Positions 53,939 to 64,000 of a DNA stretch of 64,000 nucleotides are shown piece after piece (position 1 is the stretch's first letter; each line of letters begins with the position of its first letter). The DNA is from Anticarsia gemmatalis. Lineage: Eukaryota > Arthropoda > Insecta > Lepidoptera > Erebidae. The notes under the pieces are model-generated. The model made no database searches. It saw only the letters and a list, made by a program, of their open reading frames with translations, and was not told the DNA's origin. The stretch lies in contig NC_134775.1 of NCBI RefSeq assembly GCF_050436995.1, positions 9,091,124-9,155,123 of the forward strand, written 5' to 3'. Both the position numbers and the translations under genes were made by a program.

Positions 53939-55415
53939 GTATTTTATAATATCATGTTAAAAAAAAGGACATTCAAAGGAACAATTATTTTTTGATGGCA
54001 TTACTTTTAATAGTACTTTTGAATGCTACATAATGTTTTGGAACCGATGCCGTACTTTTTCAAATCACCCCCTGAACTACGGAAAGAGAGGGGGTTGCAA
54101 CTCTCGATTTTTTCCCTTTGTCGCAAGATTTTTGTACGGCGTTGCGGAATAATGGATTAAAAGCATTATTGAAATAGTATTACACAGATACCGTACAAAA
54201 TCAAATGACCAAAGGACATATGAAATCTACGGCTATAATCATGCTGCGATGGACAAAAAAGAAATTATATTGGTTAAATATCTCTTAAAATATAGTTAAT
54301 TGCCGCATATTTTGTTTTATTGTACTAAGCCGTTATTCATAGTTAATTTTATTTAATATTTTTTGACTCGCATGGATTCCGGAAGCTAACCGGTAGAAGC
54401 TTAGTGTTGTCAGTTAAGACATACAGTTTCGTATTGTTAGTATATAAATAATTGTACAATTACCATATATCTGCAAGAAAATGTAATTGAAATAATTATT
54501 TAAGTACAAAAATAATAAATAAATACTACAATAACCCTTAATCAATATTTTGAATTATTTCACGAATTTATAAATAGCTTTTTTTTTAAGAAATTGCAAC
54601 ACTTGCCCTCTGTCGCGATATCGATTGTCAACAGAATTTATCATTCCCGACTTTCGTGTTGTTGTTTTTTTTGCGGTGTTTTTATGCTTATAGACGATTT
54701 GTGCCTGTTTTTCTGGATTTCTGTTACTGCTTAACCACCTGACTTCGGCTTTCTTGGACTTTGGATCTACGTAGTGTCCATTGACCATTATTGAATTGTT
54801 TTGTGGATGCCGGTAAGTTCTCAAATAGTTGTTGACTCTTGTACTTCACTCTCATACACATTGTAAATCATTTTAAAATCCCTTTGAAAGGTGTCTGCAA
54901 GTAGAATCAGCCTGTATTTATAATACTTATTATTGTAAATACAAAAAAATGGCACTTAGCAATTGTAACGTTGTAGAAATGTTGATAATTTTTATTCCCT
55001 ATAGTTTTCAAACCCTGCTAGTTAGCAGAATAAAAATTACACTAGAGGATAGCAGACTATTGTCCCTTCATAAAACCAAGCTTGGTTTTTTTGTCCATAA
55101 CATAGCCTTTGTTGTATGGGGTTGTTGCGTATCTCCTTTACCCCGGTCATTTTCGGAAAATAAAATAAAATTCCGACTTCGTGGCTCATCATTTTTGTAC
55201 GGCACTGTGCGATTTTTTATTATTTTTAATGGATCTATCGGTGGTAAGAATGCCGTACAAAAATATATGACCAAAATGTACTGAGTCTACCTGTACTTTT
55301 GAATTCTCACCTGCACTCAGTTGGACAGCTTACAAGTGACGGCATAGTGCTGAACCTTATTATTTTATGCTCTTATATCGTTCTAGATAGGTCACCTGGT
55401 GGTTCAAATGATCCA
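53939..55415. other. AT-rich interval with unrecognised minus ORF
   Basis: A minus frame of 89 codons (54824-54555; ATG probably 54791) is basic (RNPEKQAQIVYKHKNTAKK) and not recognised. Two related segments containing TTTTTGTACGGC and, inverted, GCCGTACAAAA occur at about 54035-54215 and 55115-55270, perhaps two copies of one short repeat. Otherwise nothing. Confidence 0.35.
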
Positions 55416-55880
55416 TCAATTTTTAACATGGGCTTGTAGTCTATTATTTTGTAAAGCATAAACTAAATTCAGCACAGGGGTCAGCAATTCTAAGCCATTG
55501 GAGTTACAGCTCCCAACTCCATATCGGCCGAGAACACCGCGCCACGCATTATAGTCGGTGCCGACACGAGCGTTGAAGTCACCAAGCAAAATTATTTTGT
55601 CCTGTTGTGGAATATTTTGTAGAACGCAGCGTAAGTCTCTGTAAATTTTATTTTTATCATTATCGCTAGCTGTTAGAGTTGGTGCGTAGATACTAATAAG
55701 GTGCATATATTTAGTATCACTAATGGGTAGCCGTAAAGTCATCAGGCGATAATTATGTCCTCGAGAAAGTTCTGGTAAGGATCTTGCGATTCCATTACGC
55801 ACTGCGAAACCAACACCACTCGTTCTGCTGCAGGCTTTCCTATCCTATGTGTATGTGTACCCTACCAGGTTTTCACATAG
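55416..55880 (-). pseudogene. RTE-type LINE endonuclease fragment
   Basis: Minus frame (55802-55416 and a little upstream): GIARSLPELSRGHNYRLMTL, HLISIYAPTLTASDNDK, KIILLGDFNARVGTDYNAW, LGRYGVGSCNSNGLELL. This is the APE-type endonuclease as in RTE/BovB and the related craniofacial-development-protein-2-like ORFs. RT is absent. The frame is lost after NSNGLELL. Confidence 0.75.
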
Positions 55881-56213
55881 ACTTCCGACTAAGGTGTGTT
55901 TCACTTATGGCTGCAATATCTACATTGTATCGTGACAATGGAGAATGTTACTAGGTATGCCAAATCGCTTTAAATTTTGACACAGTATAGCCGGTATGTA
56001 AACATATAGTATAGTTTTTGTTTTAGTCAAAAATACCAAATAGTTAACCGAAAAATATCGAGTCCCGCTAACAGCCGCGTGAGCGGTTGTGACGTCATAT
56101 TTCACTTGCGCCGCGCGGGCCGCGTCCCGCTTAGTATTAAGTCGCCAGCCCGTGCTGTAGGCGTAGTAGCTTGCGCAGTATTTTGTTGTGTTTTCGTCCG
56201 CTTATTACATGTA

Positions 56214-57281
56214 CTAGCTGACCCGTGCGGCTCCGCTCGCGTGAATTTCGTACTGTTGCTTATTCGTTTGAGCATGCGAATTGCGAAGCACTCGATACAC
56301 ATAAAAATGCTAACAACTCTTTTGTCATCTAATGGTTATTTACGAAAGGGACACACAATGTGACACAGGCTCAGGCAGGCCTGATTTCCTGTGGTTACCT
56401 TCTTTTCCTCTCTCGTCTGTATCCGTACCAGTTTACAGTGTAAAATATAATACCTTATTATAGACTGACCATTGCTTACCCGTCTGGATTCAGAATATTA
56501 TTATAGCTACAGACAGACCTATCTGCGCCGGAGCTCTTCACACGCGTAATAATATATACTTGCGATGATACGTCCGAAACCGCGTAACCCGTAATTATTT
56601 TTTATATATCATCCGTTGTTTATTTTTTAAAACTTACCACATAGTCTGTTTCATAGCTATCCAATTTATTTCCTTAATGCAACCAATTAATTTGGTTATG
56701 TGTTACGAACTGCTACGCCATCTGTTAGTTGCGGCGAACAACGACAACAAATGAAATTACTCGGTTTGCCATCTAGGATATCCCGACCGCACCGGACCCA
56801 CGTAAACCAACATTTTTGTGTAATATATCATACAACATTTATGTTTGAAAATCTTATAAATGTATAGCCTGTTTCAAAGGTATTTTTTTTACAATTAAGC
56901 CATCAAAATAAATTAATAAGGAAAAACATGCTTTGTCGCAGACTATAACGCCATCTATTGGTTGGTGCGACAACAGGTATCGGATACGGCCGGGGCCGCG
57001 TTCACTATGCCATGCGAATGTTGTGAAATGGATTGCACGCCATCTATGGTCTCTATAGGGAAACGCAGGTTCAAACGATTTCTACGTATTTTTATCAATT
57101 TTCTAAGAATATATATGAAATTTTATGCAATAAAAAGTATTCTATAAGTTGCTCCACTACTTATTCTATGCATATACCAAATTTGAGTGCATTCTAATCG
57201 GTAGTTTTTACGTGGCAGCGTAACATACAGACAGGAAAAAACCTGACCTTGACCTCTCTACAGATTTATTATAAGTATAGA
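56214..57281 (-). mobile_element. Helitron-like non-autonomous repeat 1
   Basis: On the minus strand it starts TCTATACTTATAATAAATC at 57281 and ends GGGTCAGCTAG at 56214, flanked by A and T. TC start, CTAG end and insertion between A and T are Helitron hallmarks. No Rep/helicase gene. 1068 bp, AT-rich inside. Confidence 0.65.
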
Positions 57282-57836
57282 TAGTGTAATAATAGTAAAT
57301 ATTATTCGATTAATAAAATGGATGAAGGATTTGAAAAAGGGCAATCGGATAATTTACCTAAAATAGATGGAATAATGTTAAATAATGAATAAATTATTTA
57401 CATATGAACAAATAGAGATTCTGTTGCCTCCGGAATCCTACTTAATATTATAAATGCGAAAGTTTGTGAGACCGTATGTATGTACGTATGTATGTATGTA
57501 TGTTTTCTTCTTTTTATCTTATGGTTAATGGTCAACCTAGTGTGAAAGTTGTTCAAGCTGCCCGAGGGCCTTTAACATGGCTTAACGACTGTCATCGTAG
57601 TAGATAACAACCAGGACCGACTTTTAACGTGTCCTCCGAAGCACGGAGACGACTAGTTCAAATACCGCTATGCGGTCACCCATCTACATATGTGACCGCG
57701 CCAAGGGTTGCAACTGGCAACTGTATGTATGTACGGATGTACGTACATATGTACGTATGTACCTACGCATGTATGTATGTATGTGTGTACGTATGTTATA
57801 TGTTCGCATGTATGTATATACATATGTATGTATGTA

Positions 57837-58718
57837 CGAGGTGTGTTCAAAAAGTATTGCGAATTTTGAATTTTCGCGGGTTACGTATATTCGAATTTCG
57901 ATTTTTTTAGGGCGTTATGTTGGTTTATATATCTCTTACTTATGCTGTAAATGTCAGCCATTTGAGATATTCAGTTAATTGTTGGCAGCTGTTTTGCTTG
58001 CTCGTGTTTTGGTTCGTCTTCGATTTATACCTATTCAAAAAGATTGAACAATCCACCTGTATCAAATTTTGAGTGAAAAACGAAATGAAGTGCGCGGGTG
58101 CATTCTAAATTTTGACTGTGGCATACGGAGAAGCTACTTTCGACAAAAGCAACGTTTTTCAGTGGTAAAAAATGTTTTCAAAAGACCGAGAAGATGTGAA
58201 CGACGAAGAGCGTGCCGGACGCCCGAGCATTTCAATAACAGACGAAAAACTAGATAAAGTAAGGAAATGGTACTGGCCAAGCGTCTAGTCACCGTTAGAG
58301 AAATTGCCGAGGACCTAGGCATATCGATTATCTTGTACCTTTCGATTTTAATCGATAATTTGGGCATGAGACGTGTCGCCGTCTAATTCGTACAAAAATG
58401 CTCAATTTCGATCGCGACTTCTTGGCCAAAAATAACACACTAATGATACTGCAGTCACCGTTTTCCCTAGTTCTGGCTTCTTGTGACTTTTTCTTATTCC
58501 CGAAACTGAAGAGGCCCATGAAAGGACGACGCTACGTCACGATTAAAGAAATAAAGACGGCATCGAAGAAGGAGCAGAACAAGATACAAAAAAATGATTT
58601 TTTGAAGTGCTTCGAATATTGGAAAATACGTTGGCACTAGTGTATAATATCCCAAGGGGATTACTTTGAAGGGGGCAAAATAGATATTCACGAATAAATA
58701 AAGAATTTTTGAACACAC
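57837..58718 (+). mobile_element. Mariner-2, internally deleted, decayed transposase
   Basis: Left end CGAGGTGTGTTCAAAAAGTA, right end reverse complement GTGTGTTCAAAAATTC (four terminal bases lost), flanked by TA (57835-57836, 58719-58720). Fragments of transposase in several frames: DEERAGRPSISITDEKLDKV (58200) and FFLFPKLKRPMKGRRYVTI, NDFLKCFEYWKIRWH (58480-58640). The catalytic centre is deleted. 882 bp. Confidence 0.85.
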
Positions 58719-58720
58719 TA

Positions 58721-58856
58721 TGTATGTATATTTGATGTATGTATGTACGTATGTACGTATGTACGTATGTACGTATGTACGTATGTACGTATGTACGTAT
58801 GTACGTATGTACGTATGTACGTATGTACGTATGTACGTATGTATGTTTGTATGTAT
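58721..58856 (+). repeat. TATG/TACG tetranucleotide tract
   Basis: About 30 units of GTAC/GTAT alternation, continuing the tract at 57722-57836 across mariner-2. Long ORFs here on both strands (THTYV-type) are artefacts of the repeat. 59033-59705 after the Helitron-like repeat shows no gene. Confidence 0.95.
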
Positions 58857-59709
58857 GGATGTTTGTTACTCTTTCACGCAAATGTGACTGAACCGATTAC
58901 GATGAAATTTGGTGTATAGGTAGCTGAAAACCCAGAATAACGCATAGCCTACTTTTTATTTCGGAGTTTCCGAGGGATCGGGATTTACACAGGAAAGGTT
59001 TCCACGCAGACGAAGTAGCGGGCGGCCTCTAGTATATTATACATATTAGTAATATGTATAATATAGTTAGATATTCACGATCACTGCATATTATAATGAA
59101 ACTATTCTTTACCGGAATAATCGCGTACCTACTTATTGATTTTACATTTTTCATGCCACTGTAAATAAAATCAATAAACTCGCAATCAATCCGGTTAGAA
59201 ATTGTTTCATTGTAAGATGAAGTTATTCTTTGTACTCATATACTTATCTACATAAAATTATTTTTTTACATTTAGACACAACACATGATTTCGTAGTATT
59301 TGAATTGGACATTTTTAAAAGTATTTAGGTATAATTTCAACGCACCGAGCGCGCGACCGCAAGCGGACTGTGTGAGCTAGACTGAGCGTAGTGTATAGTG
59401 ACGTCACACCGTCACCGAGAGCAAGCGTCGTGCGGTTACAACTTGTTTTACTTATAAATCGGAAAGTAATTGACGTATCGAAGTAATTTTTTCACTTGTA
59501 TTTTATATTTTAACAGAGAATATGGAGTGCTAAAAATCAAAATTAGTTAACATTCTCCATTCTCTTGCTATAATAATAATAAAAAATAAAAAACATTTAT
59601 TACCAGTCCAGTATTACAAAATTATGCTTATAACTACGACAACCCCACTAGGCGCAGCCTGTATCGGGGCTATCAATACTATGAACAATTGCCAGATCGG
59701 ACTAGTTAA

Positions 59710-60529
59710 CCCGGCGTAAATGAAACAGGGTTTTTGAGACCCTGCGGTGTATAAAATTATACGTACGACTCGTAGTTCGCACTACCACGCCTCCTCCGCC
59801 TCAGTAGCTGGATTCTAAGAATTAGTGCGTCGATTTGTTCCGGCAAATCAGTGGCACATGGAACGTCGTCATTATGGATAACAAACGTATTAGGAACCTT
59901 TTGGAGGATTACTCTTCAGATGAAAACTGCCCATCGGGGTCGGACATTGACGAAAAGGAGTCCATCAGCCAGCGCAGTAATCAAAGCGATACAAAAGAGG
60001 AATCGAGTCAGCTATTAGAACCAGAGATACCTAAATTAGCAGGTATTACTAGAAGATGTCAAGATTGTGCGTGTAAAAAAGATAGGAAGACTAAACACAT
60101 GAACAAACTGAGACAATTTGTAAAAAATGTGCAACATATTCACAAGACTCGAACAATTTTTTTTTAATTGGTAGCCTACTGTGATTTATTTGTTTTTTGT
60201 TTATAAATATCCTCTTTTTTCACATACAAATTGGGTTACTTCAGAAAAATTGGGGTTTCATATTTTTTTTGTTTTGCAAAAAGAACTTGTTTTTTTGTGT
60301 GGATTTTTTTTGGTTATTTTCTGAATCTCAATAAATGAATAGTTTCATTGAATATTTTAAAAGTTGTTTCAATTATTTTATTCCTTAAATAATTGAAACA
60401 ACTTTTACTAAACAAAAAGTAAAAAAAAAATCCTGTAAAAATAAAATACAACGACATTTAAAACAGGGTAAAATTTACCCTGGTTCATTGATGAGGCGAT
60501 TGAAAATATGTAGGTTCATACACGACGGG
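59710..60529 (+). mobile_element. piggyBac-like deletion derivative, TTAA duplication
   Basis: Ends CCCGGCGTAAATGAA and, inverted, CCCGTCGTGTATGAA, flanked by TTAA (59706-59709, 60530-60533). 820 bp. Contains a fused transposase scrap and a near-perfect hairpin at about 60361-60407 (AAAGTTGTTTCAATTATTT and its complement). Confidence 0.85.
59874..60167 (+). pseudogene. piggyBac transposase N-terminus fused to C-terminal Cys region
   Basis: 97 codons from ATG 59874: acidic N-terminus typical of piggyBac transposases (IRNLLEDYSSDENCPSGSDI), then ITRRCQDCACKKDRKTK, the start of the C-terminal Cys-rich finger, then frame loss. The DDD catalytic core (about 450 residues) is absent. Confidence 0.65.
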
Positions 60530-60554
60530 TTAACTTGAACTTGAAATGTACTTA

Positions 60555-60818
60555 TCTATACTAATATTATAAAGCTGAAGAGTTTGTTTGTTTCATTGTT
60601 TGTTTGTTTGTTTGAACGCGCTAATCTCAGGAACTACTGGTCCGATCTGAAAAATTCTTTCAGTGTTAGATAGCCTATTTATCGAGGAAGGCTATAGGCT
60701 ATATAACATCACGCTACAGTCATTAGGAGTGGAGTAGCAACGAAAAATGTAACAAAAACGGGGAAATTTTTGACCCATTCTCTTAATTGACAAAAGCGAA
60801 GTCGCGCGGGTCAGCTAG
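60555..60818 (+). mobile_element. Helitron-like non-autonomous repeat 3 (264 bp)
   Basis: TCTATACTAATATTATAAAG ... GCGCGGGTCAGCTAG between A and T. TC...CTAG ends as in repeats 1 and 2; the short length, GTTTGTTT tract and GGCTATAGGCTATA hairpin are typical of this class of insect repeat. Confidence 0.7.
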
Positions 60819-60847
60819 TTTATTAATAATACAAAAGGTAAGAGCAT

Positions 60848-62150
60848 TTATGTATTTATGAGGAAGAATGCGTGTATGTGTGTGAGCGTATGCGTGTGTA
60901 TGTGTGAGAATGTTTTTTCAACTTCTCTTAAAGAATCTTCCTTAAAGTTACATTTTTTTTGTAATTTGTTATAAATAAACGGATATAGGTAAGTGTTGAA
61001 TCTCTTGGCGAAGGAGGTATGGACTGCAGGGACCTGGGCCCAGTAGACTCTTCGATTAAGTAAAGCTTGGTAAGTATCAGAGTTTAGTATTTTTTTATGT
61101 GTGTAGATTATTGCTAGTTTTATATAAAGGCGGCGAATGCTAAGTAATTTTGTTTTTTTATGAATAAGTTCTGTAGAATACCTGATAGGTTTCTTTAACA
61201 TGATTTTAAGGACTGATCATTGCGCTCTTTCAAGACAGATTATATGAGAAGCAGCCGTACCCAATTCCTAAGCAGTATGTGAAAATTGATTGACAAAGCG
61301 CTAGGTAGATTGTCTTAATGAGTTCTACACTAGCTACGTTCCCAATTTCCTTCATAATATAGATTATCTTCCTGGTTCTTGGCGATAAGGCTGTAATGTG
61401 TTCATTGCAGGTAAGTTTTTCGTCAAGAAGGATACCAAGATATTTTATTGTTTGCGTTCTTTGAATACCTTTGCAGCCGAAGAAATTAGGATCGACATTT
61501 GCTTGATCACGAGAACATGTGTGGACTAAGATGTTAGATATTGCAGGTGGGGCCGACGCCGCAGTTTTGTGAAAACATAGGAACGTCGTTTTGCTTGTGT
61601 TTAAGGTAAGTAAGTTATCTTCTAGCCATCTCATTACTTTAGCCATACCATTCTAAACTCTTTGATTGCAGTCATCCCAAGATTTACCATGAAATAATAT
61701 AGCAGTGTCATCGGCGTAGCAGATGATGTGAGCATTAAGTAAAGGTAAAGAAGCAAGTTCATTCCGGTAGATCAAGAAAAGAGTACGGCCAAGGACGCTT
61801 TCTTGGGGTACGCCAAACGAGAGTTCACTAGGAGTACTGAGCCAGGAATCTATTTTTAGGCATTGCCGCCTTCTACACAAATAACTTCTGAACCAGTCAA
61901 GAGCAATGCCTCTTACACCTATGCCTTCTAGACTTCTCAGTAAGATAGGAACCGACACAGTGTCTAAGGCTTTTGCTAGGTCTAGGAAAACTCCAGTGCA
62001 CGCTTTACCGTTGTCTAAATTGTCTACAATATTGTTAATTAGCAAATTAACTGCATCTTCTGTTGACTGTTATCCCGAAGTCCAAATTGGTTGGGTGATA
62101 AAATTTTATTATTTTCAAGGTAATCTATTAAACGTCTATTAACAATCCTT
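60848..62150 (-). pseudogene. LINE C reverse transcriptase fragment
   Basis: Minus strand from 62150: RRLIDYLENNKILSPNQFGL, then VFLDLAKALDTVSVPILL (palm), FGVPQESVLGRTLF (GVPQGS box with Glu for Gly), CYADDTAILF (YADD), then WLEDNLLTLNTSKT, TIKYLGILLDEKLTC and YIMKEIGNVASVELIKTIY in frames 61653-62045, 61230-61646 and 60848-61201. At least two shifts. A Jockey-group or related insect LINE; clade uncertain. Its 5' part is cut off by LINE B2. Confidence 0.8.
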
Positions 62151-62391
62151 TCCTTACCTCTGGTTTCTTTCCTTCTTTGTGGCGTAAAGCCTACATTATC
62201 CCGTTGCCTAAAATTCCAAATCCGTCGCTTCCAGTTCACTTCCGACCTATTTCCATTCTACCTTTTCTCTCCAAAGTGCTGGAGGCCTGTGTGCACAAAC
62301 AATTAACACAGTTTGTGTTAGGTAACAACTTACTTAGCCCACTACAATCCGGGTTCAGGTCAGGTCACAGCACTACGTCGGCACTCCTTAA

Positions 62392-63099
62392 CCGATTCAT
62401 GGCCAATGACTCAACAGTTGAGTCATTAAAAAACCTTTAGGAAGGCCGATGGCTCAATTGTTGAGTCAAACCAAAATTGTATAAAAACGGATATTAAAAA
62501 AAAAAAAACACTTAAACTACCATTTTTCAGATCTCATTAAACATTTCCGTGAATATCAGACATGGCCCTTCAATTTAGAGAATATTTTTATTAGTCAGGT
62601 GTCATAAACCTTTTGTATAACTGCCGCAAAACATCTTGTACACTTTTTTGTAAAATCGATTGACTACAGCTTGGAAAACCTTGATTTTCTTTATCTTCAA
62701 TTTGTTGATCATGGAAATCAGTAAACATTGCCTGGCTACATTCAGTAAAATCGTCGTAGTCCTGATTATCTACAAATAATATTACAATAATAAATAATGA
62801 TTGAATACTACTAAAATGTTTACTACCTCTGCAATATTTCATTAAAACCAACAAATACTACCTTGAAACGCCATATTAACTTTTATTATCCACAAATTCG
62901 AATAGGAGAACACAGTAACACGTTTCTGGTTGTCAGACTGGCTCGAATGATGGCGAAAAGCATTAAATCATTACAAGGAGCCAATGACTCATCAGTTGAG
63001 TCATCCTTCAGGGAGGCCGATGGCTCAAATGGTGAACCACCGACCAATGAATGGGGCCTGGCTGAATTGTTCACGAAAATGAAGGTGGCAATGAATCGG
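62392..63099 (-). mobile_element. 708-bp TTAA element with inverted ends CCGATTCAT
   Basis: Ends CCGATTCATGGCCA and CCGATTCATTGCCA (inverted), flanked by TTAA (62388-62391, 63100-63103). The empty site is LINE B1 at about 19370 (CTCCTTAAAGTTACTGG). Sub-terminal palindromes TGACTCAACAGTTGAGTCA (left) and TGACTCATCAGTTGAGTCA (right), plus GGCCGATGGCTCAA at both ends. piggyBac-type by target site; ends differ from the usual CCC/CCY. Confidence 0.85.
62591..62874 (-). CDS. Predicted small two-exon gene in the TTAA element
   Basis: Exon 1 62874-62862 (ATG GCG TTT CAA G), intron 62861-62770 (92 bases, GTAGTA...TTTGTAG), exon 2 62769-62591. The join is in frame and gives 63 residues: MAFQ then DNQDYDDFTECSQAMFTDF, ending YKRFMTPD. 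Acidic, no recognised domain. It may be the N-terminus of a lost transposase. Splicing is predicted by eye only. Confidence 0.4.
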
Positions 63100-64000
63100 T
63101 TAAGGTGACTGGCGATATTAGGGCGGGGATGGAGGATACTAAAGTCACTGTTATGGCTTTGGTAGACTTGTCGAACGCCTTTAATACCGTCAGTCATGAT
63201 ATCCTTCTCTCTATCCTTTCCCATCTTAACATATCTTCCGGTGCGCTAAATTGGTTTTCCTCTTATCTTCAAGGGCGCCAGCAATCGGTTAACTTCGGTG
63301 AATCTTTATCGAGCTGGCGGGAACTGGATTCTGGCGTCCCACAAAGCGGCATTCTTTCTCCTTTTTTTATTTTCAATATTCATCAATCTAGTAACCCAAA
63401 ATCTTCGAGGATCGTATCATCTGTATGCTGATGACTTGCAACTTTATTTGCAAGAGTCCGTGGACTCTATATCGACAGCGGTAGACGTCGTGAATAGCGA
63501 CCTCGAACACATTAGGTGCTGGTCTGAGAAGTTTGGCTTGGCCGTTAACCCTGCCAAATGTCAGGCTATAGTGGTAGGCAGTCACCGCAATATTAGCAGA
63601 TTAGGTAATGTTCAGGTACCACCTATAGTCTTTAACGGCTGGACTATTGAAATGACGTCTTCAGTAAGAGATTTAGGTCTTTATGTTGATTCAACGTTGA
63701 GCTGGAAAGTCCAAACAGCCAATGTTTGTCGTAGAGTGACTAGCACACTGCGGGCTTTATATCGCCTCAAGAACTTTCTGCCATCCAGGACCAAAGCCAT
63801 GCTTGTGCAGACCTTAATATTCCCTCTGATCGACTATGGTGATGTGTGTTACTTTGACCTGAATGCAGATCTCCTCAACAAACTTGACCGTCTTCTTAAC
63901 AACTGCATTCGATTTATCTTCAATCTTCGCAAGTATGATCATGTATCTACTTATTTTTTAATCAATGTACTTTTACCCTTAAATATATTTGCCCAAACCT

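Larger units (their letters stand above)
57438..59032 (+). mobile_element. Helitron-like non-autonomous repeat 2, with mariner inside
   Basis: Starts with the truncated motif TTAATATTATAAATGCGAAAG and ends GGCCTCTAG (59029-59032) before T. Contains a conserved ACGGAG-type segment (57540-57715) often seen in moth repeats, a TATG/TACG tetranucleotide tract, mariner-2, then TTACTCTTTCACGCAAATG and TTCCACGCAGACGAAGTAGC. Confidence 0.6.
62152..63955 (+). mobile_element. LINE B2 fragment, split by a TTAA element
   Basis: 62152-62391 and 63104-63955 align to LINE B1 ORF2 (about 19133-20224). RT motifs: FRPISILPFLSKVLE, GFRSGHSTTSALL, ALVDLSNAFNTVS, SGVPQSGILSP (Gly to Ser), YADD at about 63425 in another frame. 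Homology stops at 63955 (...TCTACTTAT); the last 45 bases are unrelated. Dead. Confidence 0.9.

Noticed and set aside
57668..58881. ORFs of THTYV/TYVRM repeats on both strands
   Set aside because: Pure translation of the TATG/TACG tetranucleotide tract.

Overview
This is eukaryotic, intron-era repeat DNA from an arthropod, most likely an insect and plausibly a lepidopteran. The basis is inference from the mobile elements: several BEL/Pao retrotransposons (one with a baculovirus-F-like env), CR1/Jockey-group and R1- and RTE-type LINEs, mariner, piggyBac-like TTAA elements, Harbinger, MULE-like elements and short A^T-inserted Helitron-like repeats. I found no convincing host gene, no tRNA or rRNA and no prokaryotic feature. 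One 100-base run of N (9947-10046) is an assembly gap.

Layout. 1-6950: a BEL element (BEL-A) joined head-to-head to an inverted 596-bp copy of its own gag; BEL-A is decayed in pol but keeps a long env-like ORF and a 3' LTR-like end. 6947-10046: a LINE 3' fragment and LINE A1 (ORF1 intact, endonuclease deleted). 10.5-31 kb: one BEL element on the minus strand (BEL-B/C) split inside reverse transcriptase by a 15.6-kb block that is flanked by ~810-bp direct repeats and a 4-bp target duplication. That block holds LINE B1 (a 990-codon ORF2), a minisatellite, a 633-bp Harbinger deletion derivative, and a 4.68-kb transposon (22688-27366) with 454-bp inverted repeats, a 9-bp target duplication, a spliced DDE-type transposase and a ubiquitin-protease-like tail. 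31.6-53.5 kb: a Russian doll. LINE A2 is interrupted by a mariner; the mariner by a young BEL (BEL-E, 33653-45794, LTRs differing at one position by my comparison); BEL-E by an intact FLYWCH/MULE element with foldback-like ends (35711-38102) and an ORF1-only LINE (43066-45112). The LINE A2 3' UTR is further split by an unclassified inverted-repeat element (49501-53196) that itself carries R1-type ORF1 fragments. 53.5-64 kb: a mosaic of short elements (RTE endonuclease fragment, three Helitron-like repeats, a second mariner inside a tetranucleotide tract, two TTAA elements) and LINE C and LINE B2 fragments.

How it works together: these are separate selfish elements, not a pathway. The order of insertion can be read from the nesting and target duplications. 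The most noteworthy systems are the transposase plus USP-like protease element, the intact MULE with tandem-repeat termini, and the filled and empty insertion sites that fix element ends to the base. All family calls come from reading motifs; none was checked by database search.
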